Assembly (NCBI GenBank): GCA_041685915.1
Contig: JAWLEV010000001.1
Location: 45,791 to 109,790 of the forward strand
DNA from: JAWLEV01 sp041685915
Lineage (GTDB): Bacteria; Chloroflexota; Anaerolineae; UBA1429
Length of the DNA: 64,000 nucleotides
Direction of reading: 5' to 3'
Part shown: in pieces, positions 63,957 to 64,000 of the stretch
Position numbering within the stretch: position 1 is the first letter of the stretch
Layout of the letters: each line of letters opens with the position of its first letter
Made by a program: the position numbers and the translations under genes
Notes under the pieces: model-generated
Database searches by the model: none
The model's input: the letters and a program-made list of their open reading frames with translations, nothing else
What the model was told of the DNA's origin: nothing

Positions 63957-64000
63957 ATGCGGTATATGGCGTTGGACGTGGGCGAGGAGCGAATCGGCAT
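63957..64000 (+). CDS. ruvX: Holliday junction resolvase RuvX/YqgF, 3' end outside window
   Basis: Only the first 14 codons are in the window: MRYMALDVGEERIG, the RNase-H-fold start of YqgF/RuvX. AGGATAGGG lies just upstream. alaS and ruvX are neighbours in many bacteria; here two envelope-like genes lie between. Confidence 0.75.
   Translation, partial: MRYMALDVGEERIG

Noticed and set aside
1..64000. CRISPR arrays, insertion sequences and prophage genes
   Set aside because: No evenly spaced repeats, transposase or integrase motifs, or phage structural genes were seen; the baseplate-J-like gene is isolated among housekeeping genes.

Overview
This is a 64 kb bacterial window of roughly 55-58% GC. 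It is densely coded on both strands, has no mobile elements or CRISPR arrays, and reads as an ordinary chromosome. Two 100-N gaps, each flanked by an exact 99-bp duplication, show it is a scaffolded draft or metagenome contig. The gene mix points to a member of Chloroflexota: a YabE-like protein next to rsmA, alaS followed by an FtsA/PilM-like gene, a baseplate-J-like gene and ruvX, non-cyanobacterial KaiBC with an HD-GYP regulator, and a long Alu-type SRP RNA. This placement is inference from gene content; no rRNA is present to settle it.

Layout. 1-4.6 kb: peptidase M20 (partial), GH1 beta-glucosidase, cyclopropane synthase and phosphomannose isomerase. 4.7-9 kb: a eukaryotic-type topoisomerase IB with an extra C-terminal domain, then an FtsK/SpoIIIE-like ATPase and a small membrane protein behind a consensus promoter with a GAACN4GTTC SOS-type operator. 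9-17.5 kb: enolase-superfamily dehydratase, tRNA-Ser, SRP RNA, YhiN-type flavoprotein, YabE-like protein, RsmA, a VIT-like membrane protein and Pgi. 17.5-19.8 kb: a cobalamin riboswitch with terminator, followed by two secreted proteins that look like the two halves of animal intrinsic factor/transcobalamin. 19.8-26.6 kb: a complete N-type ATPase operon in the order D-C-R-B-E-F-A-G with no separate delta gene. 26.8-28.3 kb: a double-thioredoxin/CcdA-like fusion.

28.4-32 kb: amidohydrolase, PPi-type phosphofructokinase and nitroreductase. 32-37.3 kb: a type IV pilus operon (receiver-PilB, PilC, three pilin-like proteins). 37.4-42.1 kb: a signalling island with kaiB, kaiC, a receiver-GAF-HD-GYP phosphodiesterase, an OmpR-type regulator and decayed duplicates of the regulator. 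42.1-47 kb: HEAT-repeat membrane protein, dUTPase-like protein, SPFH protein and two sugar isomerase/epimerase-like proteins. 47.2-54.3 kb: an 1811-residue secreted Ig-repeat protein and a membrane HD-GYP protein. 54.3-64 kb: tRNA-Lys, tRNA-Leu, a tRNA-Gly remnant, tig-clpP-clpX, alaS, two pilus/envelope-like genes and the start of ruvX.

Together the genes describe a sugar-using (GH1, ManA, Pgi, PPi-PFK), B12-scavenging, probably piliated bacterium with c-di-GMP and Kai-type signalling. The most unusual items are the topoisomerase fusion, the riboswitch-controlled transcobalamin-like pair, the N-ATPase with a two-carboxylate c subunit and a broken accessory ORF, the SOS-controlled translocase operon, and the KaiBC/HD-GYP island.
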